54,449 nucleotides of DNA from the NCBI RefSeq assembly GCF_014180685.1, contig NZ_JACEHF010000010.1, forward strand, positions 1 through 54,449, given 5' to 3'. This stretch comes from Nocardioides pelophilus. Its GTDB lineage: Bacteria; Actinomycetota; Actinomycetes; Propionibacteriales; Nocardioidaceae. Within the stretch, counting starts at the first letter, position 1; the number at the start of each line of letters is the position of its first letter. Shown here in pieces: positions 16,789 to 25,706 of this stretch. The translations under genes were made by a program, and so were the position numbers. The notes under the pieces are model-generated. The model saw only the letters and a list, made by a program, of their open reading frames with translations, made no database searches and had not been told where the DNA came from.

Positions 16789-17982
16789 GTGCAGACGCTC
16801 TCCCTCGCGCAGGCCCGCCGGATCGCGCTCGCCGCGCAGGGGTTCGCCGACAAGCGGCACGAGACGCCGACGATGCGCACCTTCCAGCGCACCCTCGCGC
16901 GCACGGGGGTGCTGCAGGTCGACTCGGTCAACGTGCTGCAGCGGGCACACTTCATGCCGCTCTACTCCCGGATGGGTCCCTACGACGTCGACCTGCTGCG
17001 GCGTGCTGCTGAGAGCAGGCCGCGGCGGGTGGTGGAGTACTGGGCCCACGTGCAGGCGTTCATGCCCGTCGACCTCTGGCCGGTGATGCGGTTCCGGATG
17101 GACCACTACGCCGCGCGCGAGTTCAAGTGGTGGCAGGGCATCGACGCGACGCTCAAGGAGCGGGTGCTCAAGGAAGTGGCGGCGCGGGGCCCGGTGACGG
17201 CCCGGGAGCTCGAGGGCGTCGACGGCGCCCCGCGGGAGAAGACGCACTGGGGGTGGAACTGGTCGGAGGCGCGCAAGGCGCTCGACATCCTCTACATGAC
17301 CGGCGAGGTGGCGATCGCCGGCCGCACCAGCCAGTTCGAGGTGCGCTACGACCTTCCCGAGCGGGTGCTCCCGCCCGAGGTCGTCGCGACCCCTCCGCTG
17401 AGCGAGGCCGACGCGGTGCTCGAGCTGGTACGCCGGGCCGCGCGGTCCCACGGCGTCGCCAGCGCCAACTGCCTGGCCGACTACTACCGGATCAAGGTCG
17501 CCGAAGCCCGCGCCGCGGCCGAGGAGCTGGTGGCCGCCGGCGAGCTGGAGCGGGTGAGCGTCGAGGGGTGGCGGCGCCCGGCGTACCTCCACCGCGACGC
17601 GCGGTTGCCGCGCCGGATCGACGCCCGGGCGTTGCTGAGCCCGTTCGACCCGGTGGTCTGGGAGCGCGACCGCAGCCACGCGCTCTTCGACTTCTACTAC
17701 CGCATCGAGATCTACACGCCCCCCGAGAAGCGGGTGCACGGCTACTACGTGCTGCCGTTCCTCCTCGGTGACCGGATCGTCGCGCGGGTCGACCTGAAGG
17801 CCGACCGGGCGGCGCGGTTGCTGCTGGTGCAGGGGACGTACGCCGAGGCGGGTGCGCCGCCGGCGACCGCCGCGGCGCTGGCCGCCGAGCTGCGGCAGCT
17901 CGCGGACTGGCTCGGGCTGGACGACGTGGTGGTCGCGCCGCGAGGTGATCTCGCCGCCGAGCTCGCCGGAGCAGTTGGGTAG
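16789..17982 (+). CDS. Winged-helix DNA glycosylase family protein (YcaQ/AlkZ-like)
   Basis: 397 residues from GTG 16789. The HTH_42/YcaQ signature is visible: LSLAQARRIALAAQGF, LQVDSVNVLQRAHFMPLYSR, RRVVEYWAHVQAFMPVDLWP, LSPFDPVVWERDR and YYVLPFLLGDRIVARVDLKADR. Family members remove bulky or crosslinked adducts from DNA. Whether this one unhooks crosslinks is not known. Its stop codon TAG forms the first three bases of the ndk -10 element. Confidence 0.85.
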   Translation: MQTLSLAQARRIALAAQGFADKRHETPTMRTFQRTLARTGVLQVDSVNVLQRAHFMPLYSRMGPYDVDLLRRAAESRPRRVVEYWAHVQAFMPVDLWPVMRFRMDHYAAREFKWWQGIDATLKERVLKEVAARGPVTARELEGVDGAPREKTHWGWNWSEARKALDILYMTGEVAIAGRTSQFEVRYDLPERVLPPEVVATPPLSEADAVLELVRRAARSHGVASANCLADYYRIKVAEARAAAEELVAAGELERVSVEGWRRPAYLHRDARLPRRIDARALLSPFDPVVWERDRSHALFDFYYRIEIYTPPEKRVHGYYVLPFLLGDRIVARVDLKADRAARLLLVQGTYAEAGAPPATAAALAAELRQLADWLGLDDVVVAPRGDLAAELAGAVG

Positions 17983-17985
17983 GGT
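17980..17985 (+). promoter_or_regulatory. -10 element TAGGGT of ndk, containing the upstream stop codon
   Basis: TAGGGT lies 6 bases before GTG 17992. Its first three bases are the TAG stop of the preceding gene. No Shine-Dalgarno sequence fits, so a leaderless ndk mRNA is predicted. Confidence 0.5.
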
Positions 17986-17991
17986 CGCCGC

Positions 17992-18399
17992 GTGACTCAA
18001 CGCACTCTCGTCCTGATCAAGCCTGACGCGGTCCGCCGCGGCCTCGTGGGTGAGGTGCTCTCGCGGTTCGAGGCCAAGGGACTCACCGTCGTGGCGCTGG
18101 AGCAGCGCCTGATCGATGCATCCCAGGCCGACGCGCACTACCACGAGCACGTCGAGAAGGACTTCTACCCGCCGCTGCGCGACTTCGTCACGAGCGGTCC
18201 GCTGGTCGCGCTCGTGCTCGAGGGCGACGAGGCGATCGAGGTGGTGCGCGCGATCAACGGGGCGACCGACGGGCGCAAGGCTGCCCCGGGCACGATCCGG
18301 GGCGACCTCTCGCTGTCCAACCGCGAGAACCTCGTGCACGGGTCGGACTCGCCCGAGTCGGCCGCCCGCGAGATCGCCCTCTGGTTCCCCGCCCTGTAG
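17992..18399 (+). CDS. ndk: Nucleoside diphosphate kinase
   Basis: 135 residues, standard length. It transfers the gamma-phosphate of ATP to nucleoside diphosphates. RTLVLIKPDAVRRGLVGEV is the N-terminal signature, and the active-site His is expected in the stretch NRENLVHGSDSPESAAREI (NxxHGSD). GTG start. It is separated from mreB by about 210 bases. Confidence 0.96.
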   Translation: MTQRTLVLIKPDAVRRGLVGEVLSRFEAKGLTVVALEQRLIDASQADAHYHEHVEKDFYPPLRDFVTSGPLVALVLEGDEAIEVVRAINGATDGRKAAPGTIRGDLSLSNRENLVHGSDSPESAAREIALWFPAL

Positions 18400-18418
18400 A
18401 TCTCACGAGTCACATCTG

Positions 18419-18448
18419 CACCACGCGCCTCGGCGTGCCTCCGTGGTG
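18419..18448 (+). terminator. Hairpin downstream of ndk
   Basis: CACCACG (18419-18425) can pair with CGTGGTG (18442-18448). An alternative inner stem CACGC/GCGTG is also possible. There is no T-run; it is a probable terminator by position. TACCCT at 18466-18471 just beyond may be a -10 for the mre operon. Confidence 0.4.
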
Positions 18449-18610
18449 ACGGGCTGACCCTTACCTACCCTCACAAGCGGGGGATCCCGGATCGTGCGCT
18501 CGGGACCCGCCCCGGAGAGCCTCCCCGAGGGTCTCCGGCTTCCCCGGTCGCGCACGGCTGGGCCCGGTCGGTCGACGGTCGGTCCCGAGGGACGTCTGCG
18601 AGGGCACGCG

Positions 18611-19642
18611 TTGAGGGCGAACAGCATCATCGGTCGCGATCTGGCCGTCGACCTCGGTACTGCCAACACGCTCGTCTACGTCCGGCGCCGCGGGGTGCTG
18701 CTCGACGAGCCCAGCGTGGTCGCGCTCAACGACTCGACGGGCGACGTGATCGCGGTCGGCCACGAGGCCAAGGCGATGATGGGCCGCACGCCCGACAACA
18801 TCACCGCGCTGCGACCGCTGCGCGACGGCGTCATCGCCGACTTCGAGGCGACCGAGCAGATGCTGCGCCACTTCATCGCTCGGGTGCACAAGCGCCGCTA
18901 CTTCGCGAAGCCGCGGATGGTGATCTGCGTGCCGAGCGCGATCACCCCGGTCGAGCAGCGCGCGGTCAAGGAGGCCGGCTACCAGGCCGGCGCCCGCCGG
19001 GTGTACGTCGTCGAGGAGCCCATGGCCGCCGCGATCGGCGCCGGGCTCCCCGTCCACGAGCCGACCGGCAACATGGTGGTCGACGTCGGCGGCGGCACCA
19101 CCGAGGTCGCCGTGATCTCGCTCGGCGGCATCGTCACCAGCCTGAGCATCCGCACCGCCGGCGACCAGCTCGACGCGGCGATCGTGGCGTGGATGAAGAA
19201 GGAGCACGGCCTCATGCTCGGCGAGCGCACCGCCGAGGAGGTCAAGATCACCCTGGGCTCGGCGTTCCCCTCGCCCGGCGAGCCCGAGGGCGAGGTCCGC
19301 GGCCGCGACCTGGTCACCGGCCTGCCCCGCACCGTCATCGTGACCACGGCCGACATCCGCAAGGCGCTCGAGGAGCCGCTGCACCAGATCGTCGACGCCG
19401 TACGGGTCACCCTCGACCAGACGCCGCCCGAGCTCGCCGGCGACATCATGGATCGCGGCATCGTGCTGACCGGGGGCGGTGCCCTGCTGCACGGCCTCGA
19501 CGAGCGGATCCGCCACGAGACCGGCATGCCCGTTCACGTCGCCGACAACCCCTTGGTGTCGGTCGCGCTCGGGGCCGGTCGCTGCGTCGAGGAGTTCGAG
19601 GCGCTCCAGCAGGTGCTGATCACCAACCCGAGGCGCTTCTGA
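18611..19642 (+). CDS. mreB: Rod-shape-determining protein MreB
   Basis: 343 residues from TTG 18611. Actin-like ATPase that guides lateral wall synthesis. Phosphate-1 motif GRDLAVDLGTANTLVYVRRRG, phosphate-2 VVDVGGGTTEVAVISLGG and adenosine motif GIVLTGGGALLHGLDERI are visible in pieces. The TTG start is chosen because GAGGG lies six bases upstream and the family starts at IIGRDLAVDLG; a GTG at 18494 would add an unconserved Pro/Arg-rich extension. The stop overlaps mreC (TGATG). Confidence 0.94.
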   Translation: MRANSIIGRDLAVDLGTANTLVYVRRRGVLLDEPSVVALNDSTGDVIAVGHEAKAMMGRTPDNITALRPLRDGVIADFEATEQMLRHFIARVHKRRYFAKPRMVICVPSAITPVEQRAVKEAGYQAGARRVYVVEEPMAAAIGAGLPVHEPTGNMVVDVGGGTTEVAVISLGGIVTSLSIRTAGDQLDAAIVAWMKKEHGLMLGERTAEEVKITLGSAFPSPGEPEGEVRGRDLVTGLPRTVIVTTADIRKALEEPLHQIVDAVRVTLDQTPPELAGDIMDRGIVLTGGGALLHGLDERIRHETGMPVHVADNPLVSVALGAGRCVEEFEALQQVLITNPRRF

Positions 19643-20580
19643 TGAGTCTCGACACCCGGCCCCCGCGCCAGCACCCGGTGCGCCAGGTCGCGACCCCCCG
19701 CGAGCGCCAGGCGGAGCGCGGCATGCCGTCCCGCTCGCTGCTGCTCGCGCTGGTCCTGGCGTGCATCGCGCTGATGGTCGTCGACCGCACCAGCGGCGAC
19801 GAGTCGCCGGTCGCGCCGGTGCGCCGGGTGGTGGGCGAGGTGCTCGGGCCGGCGCAGGCCGGCGTGAGCGCGGTCCTCGGACCGGTGGTCGCGCTCCCGG
19901 GCAACCTGCGCACCAACGACGCCCTCCGCGAGGAGAACGCCGACCTCCAGGCACGGGTCGACGCCCTCGAGCAGGAGGCGCGCAAGGCGGGCTACGACGA
20001 CAACCGGATGCAGGAGTGGGCCGGCCTCGGGCAGATGTCCACCGGGACGGGCTACGCGCTGGCCCCGGCGCGGGTGATCTCGTACGGCGCCGCCCAGTCC
20101 TTCTCCAACACCGTCACCATCGACGCCGGCTCCGACTCCGGCCTGCGCCCCGACATGACCGTCCTCAACGGCGACGGCCTGGTCGGCCGGATCCTCGAGG
20201 TCACCAGCCACACCGCCACCGTCCTGCTCGTCGTCGACGCCAGCTCCACCGTGGGCGGCCGGGTTGGCGACAACATGGAGAACGGCATGGTGGAGGGCCA
20301 GGGCGGGTTCGCCGCCGACGAGCCGCTGGAGCTGCGGCTTCTCGACGACACCGTCCTGCCCGAGAAGGGACAGACGGTCGTGACCTGGGGCAGCGAGGGC
20401 GGTGCGCCGTACGTCTCCGGCGTGCCGATCGGCGAGGTCGACAAGGTCTTCGAGGACCTCCGGCTCGGCACCTACCGCGCGGTCCTCGAGCCGTTCGTCG
20501 ACTTCACCAGCCTCGACCTGGTCGGCGTCGTCGTGCCGTCCGGTGGCGACGGCGTGATCGAGCCGGGAGCCTTCCAGTGA
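19642..20580 (+). CDS. mreC: Rod-shape-determining protein MreC
   Basis: 312 residues. A cytoplasmic N-terminus is followed by one membrane helix (SLLLALVLACIALMVVDR) and a coiled coil (LREENADLQARVDALEQEAR). The periplasmic-side MreC beta domain then has ARVISYGAAQSFSNTVTIDAGSDSGLR, in pieces, and GLVGRILEVTSHTATVLLV. It links MreB filaments to PBP2/RodA. The ATG overlaps the mreB stop, and the stop overlaps mreD (GTGA). Confidence 0.93.
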   Translation: MSLDTRPPRQHPVRQVATPRERQAERGMPSRSLLLALVLACIALMVVDRTSGDESPVAPVRRVVGEVLGPAQAGVSAVLGPVVALPGNLRTNDALREENADLQARVDALEQEARKAGYDDNRMQEWAGLGQMSTGTGYALAPARVISYGAAQSFSNTVTIDAGSDSGLRPDMTVLNGDGLVGRILEVTSHTATVLLVVDASSTVGGRVGDNMENGMVEGQGGFAADEPLELRLLDDTVLPEKGQTVVTWGSEGGAPYVSGVPIGEVDKVFEDLRLGTYRAVLEPFVDFTSLDLVGVVVPSGGDGVIEPGAFQ

Positions 20581-21149
20581 GCGGGACGCAGCGGCTGGTC
20601 GCCGCCCTGGTCACCGTGGTCGCGGCCCTGCTGCTGCAGGTCACCGTCTTCCCGCACCTCGCCTGGAACGGGGTCGTGCCCGACCTGGTCCTGCTCGCCG
20701 TCGTCGGCGCCGCGCTGGTCACCGACCCCCGCTTCGCCACCCTGCTCGGCTTCGGCGCCGGCCTGCTGCTCGACCTGGCGCCGCCGGCCGACCACACCGC
20801 CGGTCGCTGGGCCCTGGCCCTGATGGTCGTCGGGTACGTCGTGGGCCGCCTCGCCCACGACCACTCGTCCGCACAGGCCGGCAGCGCGCGCCCGGCGTAC
20901 CCGCTCATGCTGGCCGCCGGCGCGGGAGGCGCCTTCGTCGGCACCTCGGTCTTCGCCCTGTCCGGCTTGTTGCTGCGCGACCCGGCCGTCGACGTGGGCG
21001 AGCTGCTCGAGGTGGTGCTCGCCGCGGTTGCGTACGACGTGCTGGCGGCGCTGGTCGTGCTGCCCGCGGCCGTGTGGGTCTTCACGCGTGAACCGGGCGC
21101 CCGCCCGGCGCAGGTCACCCCCCGCACCCCACGGCGGACGCCTGTCTGA
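20577..21149 (+). CDS. mreD: Rod-shape-determining protein MreD
   Basis: 190 residues, nearly all hydrophobic, with five to six membrane helices (LVAALVTVVAALLLQVTVF, LVLLAVVGAALVTD, LLGFGAGLLLDLAPP, and others). The early FPHLAWNGVVPDLVLL is characteristic. GTG overlaps the mreC stop, and the stop overlaps pbp2 (TGATG), so translation is coupled along the operon. Confidence 0.9.
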   Translation: MSGTQRLVAALVTVVAALLLQVTVFPHLAWNGVVPDLVLLAVVGAALVTDPRFATLLGFGAGLLLDLAPPADHTAGRWALALMVVGYVVGRLAHDHSSAQAGSARPAYPLMLAAGAGGAFVGTSVFALSGLLLRDPAVDVGELLEVVLAAVAYDVLAALVVLPAAVWVFTREPGARPAQVTPRTPRRTPV

Positions 21150-23302
21150 TGCCCGCGTCGACCAGCAGCTCCTCGCACCGCAGCCGACTGCGGCTGATCG
21201 TGATCCAGGCCCTCGCGTTCTCGCTGCTCGCGACCCTCGCCGGACGCCTGTACTACCTGCAGGTGGTGACGGGGGAGGAGTACCAGGGCAAGGCCGCCTC
21301 CCAGTCCGTGCGGGACATCGTCGTGCAGCCGGAGCGGGGGCTGATCGTCGATGCGATGGGACGGCCGCTGGTCACCAACAGGCTGACCTGGGTGGCGTCG
21401 ATCGACCGCACGCTGGTGGGCCGGATGGAGCCGCGGCTGCGCCGCGCGCTGCTGCACCGGGTCGGCCGGGTCATCGGCATGGAGCCGCGCCAGATCGCCC
21501 GCAAGCTCGTGCTCTGCGGCACCGAGGGTGCCAAGGAGGGCGTGTGCTGGAACGGCTCGCCGTACCAGCCGGTCCCCGTGGCCCAGGACCTCGAGGACGC
21601 CACCGCGTTGCGGATCAACGAGCAGCCGGAGGACTTCCCCGGGGTCGTGGTCGTGCAGCAGAGCGTGCGCGACTACCCGGAGCCGTTCGGGATCAACGCC
21701 GCCCACCTGCTGGGCTACCTCAGCCCGATCACCAAGGAGGAGTTCGAGGCCGCCGAGCTGGCCGGCGACACCTCCGTCAACGGAGCCTCGGTGGTGGGGC
21801 GCGCCGGCGTCGAGAAGGAGTACGACGCCTGGTTGCGCGGGCAGCCCGGCTACCAGCGGGTGAAGGTCAACGCCAACGGTGAGGTGATCGGCGAGGACAG
21901 CGACATCCAGGCGCAGCCGGGCGACACCCTGGTGACCTCCATCGACGCGAAGGTCCAGGGCATCGTGGAGCGGCAGCTCCACGAGATGATCACGATCGCC
22001 CGCGCCACCGTAGACCCGGTCACCGGGCGCCGCTTCGAGGCCGACTCGGGCGCCGCCGTGGTGATGGAGGTGGACACCGGCCGGATCGTCGCGATGGCCA
22101 GCCAGCCGACGTACGACCCGGAGGTCTGGGCCGACGGGATCACCCAGAAGCAGCTCAAGCACCTGTACTCCGAGGCGGCCGGCACTCCGCTGCTCGGGCG
22201 CGCGATGCAGGGCCAGTTCGCGCCGGGCTCGACGTGGAAGCCGTTCATGACCGCTGCCGCCCTCACCCACGGCTACAGCGCCGACACCCGGCTCAACTGC
22301 TCCTCGGCCTTCCGGGTCGGCAACCGGGACTTCAAGAACTACGAGTCCGGTGCCTACGGCTACATCTCCTTCGCCGACGCGCTGCGAGTCTCGTGCAACA
22401 CCTTCTTCTACCGGATCGGCTACGACTACTGGCAGCGGTTCGGCTCCGACGTCGCCGACGTCGACGCCAAGGACCCGCTGGTCGAGCAGGCCCTGGACTT
22501 CGGCTTCGGCGGCGCGACCGGGATCGACATCCCCGGCGAGGCGTCCGGCCGGATCGCCGACCGCAAGTGGAAGCGGGACTACTACCGCTCGATGAAGGAC
22601 TACTACTGCGGCATCGCCGACAAGCCGCAAGACCACCCGGACAACGAGGGGACCAGCGACTTCGTCTACAAGTTCGCCTACGAGTTCTGCGTGGAGGGCT
22701 ACGCCTACCGGGCCGGGGACGCGGTGAACTTCGCGATCGGTCAGGGCGACACCATCGTCACCCCGCTCCAGCTCGCCCGCGCGTACGCCGCCATCGCGAA
22801 CGGCGGGACGCTCTGGGAGCCGCGGGTCGGGAAGGCGATCGTCTCCCCGGACGGCGAGGTGGTCCGCCGGATCGCACCCGAGAAGGGCGGCCAGGTCGAC
22901 GTGCCCGCCTCCGTCCTGAGCTACATCGACGAGGCGCTCAAGGAGGTCTCCCGGACCGGCACCATGGCGTGGAAGCTGGGCGGCTTCCCGCTAGACGACG
23001 TGCAGATCCGGGCGAAGACCGGCTCCGCCGAGGTCTACGGCAAGCAGTCGACGGGCTGGGTGGCGTCGTACACCGACGACTACGTCGTGGTGATGATGAT
23101 CAGCCAGGGCGGCACCGGCTCCGGCTCGACCGGCGACGGCGTGCGCAAGATCTGGGAGGCGCTGTACGGCGTGGACGGCGAGTCCGTCGTTCCCGCGAAG
23201 GCCGCGATCCCCGGCACCGTGCCTCCCGAGGAGCTGCCGGTCTTCAGCCGTGACGGCTCGATCCTGCCGCCCGCTCGTGAGCCCGCTCGTGAGGAGGACT
23301 GA
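21149..23302 (+). CDS. mrdA: Penicillin-binding protein 2, class B transpeptidase of the elongasome
   Basis: 717 residues. One N-terminal membrane helix (about 13-33) and a dimerisation domain starting RDIVVQPERGLIVDAMGRPL. The transpeptidase domain has catalytic Ser361-T-W-Lys364, S415-C-N417 and K623-T-G625. Two cysteines (DYYCG and EFCVEG) sit in the segment before GDAVNFAIGQGDTIVTPLQLA, which is usual in actinobacteria and may form a disulfide outside the cell. It overlaps mreD, and rodA starts one base after its stop region. Confidence 0.95.
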   Translation: MPASTSSSSHRSRLRLIVIQALAFSLLATLAGRLYYLQVVTGEEYQGKAASQSVRDIVVQPERGLIVDAMGRPLVTNRLTWVASIDRTLVGRMEPRLRRALLHRVGRVIGMEPRQIARKLVLCGTEGAKEGVCWNGSPYQPVPVAQDLEDATALRINEQPEDFPGVVVVQQSVRDYPEPFGINAAHLLGYLSPITKEEFEAAELAGDTSVNGASVVGRAGVEKEYDAWLRGQPGYQRVKVNANGEVIGEDSDIQAQPGDTLVTSIDAKVQGIVERQLHEMITIARATVDPVTGRRFEADSGAAVVMEVDTGRIVAMASQPTYDPEVWADGITQKQLKHLYSEAAGTPLLGRAMQGQFAPGSTWKPFMTAAALTHGYSADTRLNCSSAFRVGNRDFKNYESGAYGYISFADALRVSCNTFFYRIGYDYWQRFGSDVADVDAKDPLVEQALDFGFGGATGIDIPGEASGRIADRKWKRDYYRSMKDYYCGIADKPQDHPDNEGTSDFVYKFAYEFCVEGYAYRAGDAVNFAIGQGDTIVTPLQLARAYAAIANGGTLWEPRVGKAIVSPDGEVVRRIAPEKGGQVDVPASVLSYIDEALKEVSRTGTMAWKLGGFPLDDVQIRAKTGSAEVYGKQSTGWVASYTDDYVVVMMISQGGTGSGSTGDGVRKIWEALYGVDGESVVPAKAAIPGTVPPEELPVFSRDGSILPPAREPAREED

Positions 23303-23303
23303 G

Positions 23304-24533
23304 ATGACTGGTGCGGTCGGAAGCCGGACCTCCGCGCGGTCACGCCGGGTCGCCTCGACGACCGGCACCGGCTGGCTGCGGTGGCGTGACCTCGACCTGC
23401 TGCTCCTCGCCGCGGTCGTGCTGCTGGGCGTGCTCGGCTGCCTGCTCGTCTGGTCCGCGACCGTGCACCGCGACGACCTGACCGGTGGCGACCCGAAGGC
23501 GTTCCTCGCCAAGCAGATCGTCAACCTCGGCATCGGCGTCGGCCTGATGGTCGTCGTGGCCGCCACCGACCACCGGTGGGTCCGGATCCTCGCGCCCGTC
23601 GGCTACGGCCTGGCCGTGGTCGGACTGGTGCTGGTGCTCGTCATGGGCACCACGATCAACGGCTCGCGGTCCTGGCTGATGCTCGGCGGGCTCTCGCTGC
23701 AGCCCTCGGAGCTGGCCAAGCTGGCCGTGGTCGTGGGGATGGCGCTGGTCGTGGCCGAGCGGAGCGAGGGTCGGTGGCGCGACCGGGTCGGCACGGTCGA
23801 CGTACTTCTCATGCTGGCGGTCGCCGCGCTGCCGGCCGCACTGATCCTGGCCCAACCCGACCTCGGCACCATGCTGGTGCTGAGCGCGACCATCTTCGGC
23901 GTGATCGCCGCGTCCGGGGCGCACCGGCGCTGGCTCGTCGTCCTCGCCGGGTCCGGGGTCCTCGTCGCCGTCCTCGCGGTGTCCAGCGGCTTCCTCGAGC
24001 AGTACCAGGTCGATCGGTTCCTCGCCTTCACCGACCCGGGCCGCGATCCCCGTGGGGCGGGCTACAACGTCGAGCAGGCGCGGATCGCGGTCGGCAACGG
24101 CGGCCTGTTCGGCCAGGGCCTCTTCGACGGCTCCCAGACCGGGTCCGGGTTCGTCCCCGAGCAGCACACCGACTTCGTCTTCACCGTCGCCGGCGAGGAG
24201 CTGGGGCTGGTCGGCGCCGGCTTCCTGATCCTGCTGCTGGGTGTCGTGCTGTGGCGTGCGCTCCTGATCGCCGCCCGCACCGACGACGTCTTCGGCCGGA
24301 TCGCAGCCGCCGGGATCGCCTGCTGGTTCGGCTTCCAGGCGTTCCAGAACATCGGGATGTGCGTCGGGATCATGCCGGTCACCGGCGTACCGCTCCCGTT
24401 CGTGTCGTACGGCGGCTCCTCGATGTTCGCCGGCATGCTCGCCATCGGGCTGCTCCAGAACATCCACCTGCGCACCCTCACCGCTCCCGCCTCCCGGATG
24501 CAGCCGGCGAAACGGGTGCTGGTGAGGGGCTGA
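23304..24533 (+). CDS. rodA: Rod-shape-determining peptidoglycan polymerase RodA
   Basis: 409 residues. SEDS-family glycosyltransferase with about ten membrane helices. RDPRGAGYNVEQARIAVGNGGLFGQGLF (pieces), PEQHTDFVFTVAGEELG (with the catalytic Asp) and PLPFVSYGGSSMFAGM are diagnostic. The basic cytoplasmic N-terminus is about 25 residues long. A strong AGGAGG lies eight bases before ATG 23304 within the pbp2 end. Last gene of the mre operon. Confidence 0.95.
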   Translation: MTGAVGSRTSARSRRVASTTGTGWLRWRDLDLLLLAAVVLLGVLGCLLVWSATVHRDDLTGGDPKAFLAKQIVNLGIGVGLMVVVAATDHRWVRILAPVGYGLAVVGLVLVLVMGTTINGSRSWLMLGGLSLQPSELAKLAVVVGMALVVAERSEGRWRDRVGTVDVLLMLAVAALPAALILAQPDLGTMLVLSATIFGVIAASGAHRRWLVVLAGSGVLVAVLAVSSGFLEQYQVDRFLAFTDPGRDPRGAGYNVEQARIAVGNGGLFGQGLFDGSQTGSGFVPEQHTDFVFTVAGEELGLVGAGFLILLLGVVLWRALLIAARTDDVFGRIAAAGIACWFGFQAFQNIGMCVGIMPVTGVPLPFVSYGGSSMFAGMLAIGLLQNIHLRTLTAPASRMQPAKRVLVRG

Positions 24534-24584
24534 ACGCTGCCGGTGCCGGCGACGCGCCTGGCTGAGACTGTCGGCGCGCGGGCC

Positions 24585-24612
24585 TAGGGTTCGTCAGGTG
24601 AAGACACGATGA
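24585..24612 (+). promoter_or_regulatory. -10 TAGGGT and leaderless four-codon ORF overlapping the next gene
   Basis: TAGGGT (24585-24590) is followed after 7 bases by GTG AAG ACA CGA TGA (24598-24612), encoding V-K-T-R. Its stop overlaps the ATG of the 83-residue gene (ATGA). A leaderless ribosome could translate four codons and restart on the main gene, which has no clear Shine-Dalgarno sequence. Confidence 0.5.
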
Positions 24613-24860
24613 GCAAGGAAGCGGCCCTGCGGGCGATGCGCGAGGCGCGGTTCAACGCACGGTCGGCGCGTACGCCGACTCCCGCGAAGCCGGCGACGCC
24701 GGTCGCTCGACCGGCCAAGCCCGACGCGCCGGCCCCTGCTCCGGCGACCGCGGCTGCCCCGGCCTCAGCATCCGACGCGCTGTGTGGGCACCGTTCGATG
24801 AACGGGCGCACCTGCACCCGCGAGCAGGGGCACGCGGCCAAGAGCCACCGCTATTCCTAG
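24609..24860 (+). CDS. Small Cys/His-motif protein of unknown function
   Basis: 83 residues. The first half is basic and helical (KEAALRAMREARFNARSAR). A Pro/Ala-rich linker follows, then a C-terminal motif with CGHRSMNGRTC and GHAAKSHRY; two Cys and three His could bind a metal. Similar short C-terminal tails are known in actinobacterial proteins without assigned function. It ends back-to-back with the following minus-strand gene. Confidence 0.6.
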   Translation: MSKEAALRAMREARFNARSARTPTPAKPATPVARPAKPDAPAPAPATAAAPASASDALCGHRSMNGRTCTREQGHAAKSHRYS

Positions 24861-25589
24861 CTACCAGCCCACGGCGATCGAAGCCAGGGCGCTCGAGACG
24901 ACGAACGTCAGCAGGAAGGCCCAACCGCCGGTCAGCCGACGTGTCCCGGGCTGTGGTGGCCGCGACAGCCCGGTCGGCCCGCCCAGCACAAGGTAGGCGA
25001 GCATTCCGAGCGGGGCGGCGATGCCCTGGATCCAGAACCACGCCCAGCGGGTCGCGCGCCAGGGCTGCGGGCCCACGATCAGCAGCCCGAGGGTCGCCAG
25101 CACCAACAGCGGGCCGCCCAGCGCCAGCGGCCACGGCAGCTGCCAGGCGAGGAAGCTGGCGCTGAAGGGCGGACCGGGGTCGGACCTGCGCTCGACGTCC
25201 AGGTCCTCGTTGGACGCCACCAGTCGGTCGACAACCCCTGGTCTGACGAGCGGGAGCCTCTCGTCGCCCCGTGGCCCGCTCCGGCGCGGCTTGGCCTCTC
25301 CGAGCTCCACGTAGTAGGCGAACGGGCCATCGCGCCAGTGCAGATCCACCCGCGCATATCCCCGCGCTCCTTCGGGCATCCCGCCGTAGACCTCGACGGA
25401 CGTCACCTCGCCCGAGGCGACTGCGTCCTCGAGGTCGGCCAGCGACGAGGAGCGCTCACCGACGAACACCACGGCCCCGAGCAGGACGATCCAGCCCGCG
25501 AACAGCGCCCACCCGAACCGTCGTGCCCCTGCCGACCAGGCACCCGGCGCCAACGGGTTCGGCGCCTCGATCGCCGTCGGTGTGGTCAT
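24861..25589 (-). CDS. Unknown membrane protein
   Basis: 242 residues from ATG 25589. One helix lies near the N-terminus (WALFAGWIVLLGAVVFVG), followed by an extracytoplasmic domain of about 100 residues (VASGEVTSVEVYGG, VDLHWRDGPFAYYVELGEA). Three more helices lie toward the C-terminus (LALGGPLLVLATLGLLIVG, WIQGIAAPLGMLAYLVLG, WAFLLTFVVSSALASIAVG). I do not recognise the family. GAAGG lies about nine bases before the ATG; GTG 25598 is an alternative. Upstream lies a REP array. Confidence 0.65.
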   Translation of the reverse strand: MTTPTAIEAPNPLAPGAWSAGARRFGWALFAGWIVLLGAVVFVGERSSSLADLEDAVASGEVTSVEVYGGMPEGARGYARVDLHWRDGPFAYYVELGEAKPRRSGPRGDERLPLVRPGVVDRLVASNEDLDVERRSDPGPPFSASFLAWQLPWPLALGGPLLVLATLGLLIVGPQPWRATRWAWFWIQGIAAPLGMLAYLVLGGPTGLSRPPQPGTRRLTGGWAFLLTFVVSSALASIAVGW

Positions 25590-25706
25590 CGTGAGCACCC
25601 TTCGTTCCGTGGGTAGACGCCAGCGGAGTGGTCAGGCCCCGAGCGCCCGATGCTAGTCCGGAACCCATCTCCGCACGCCGATCGACGCCGCTGCGGCGAC
25701 CGCGTC

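Noticed and set aside
14848..18339. Very long minus-strand open frame across hpf and the YcaQ-type gene
   Set aside because: High GC suppresses stops. The product is His/Arg/Asp-rich without any family pattern and lies over well-supported plus-strand genes.
18494..18610. N-terminal extension of MreB from GTG 18494
   Set aside because: It adds an unconserved Pro/Arg-rich stretch; TTG 18611 has GAGGG at proper spacing and matches the family N-terminus.
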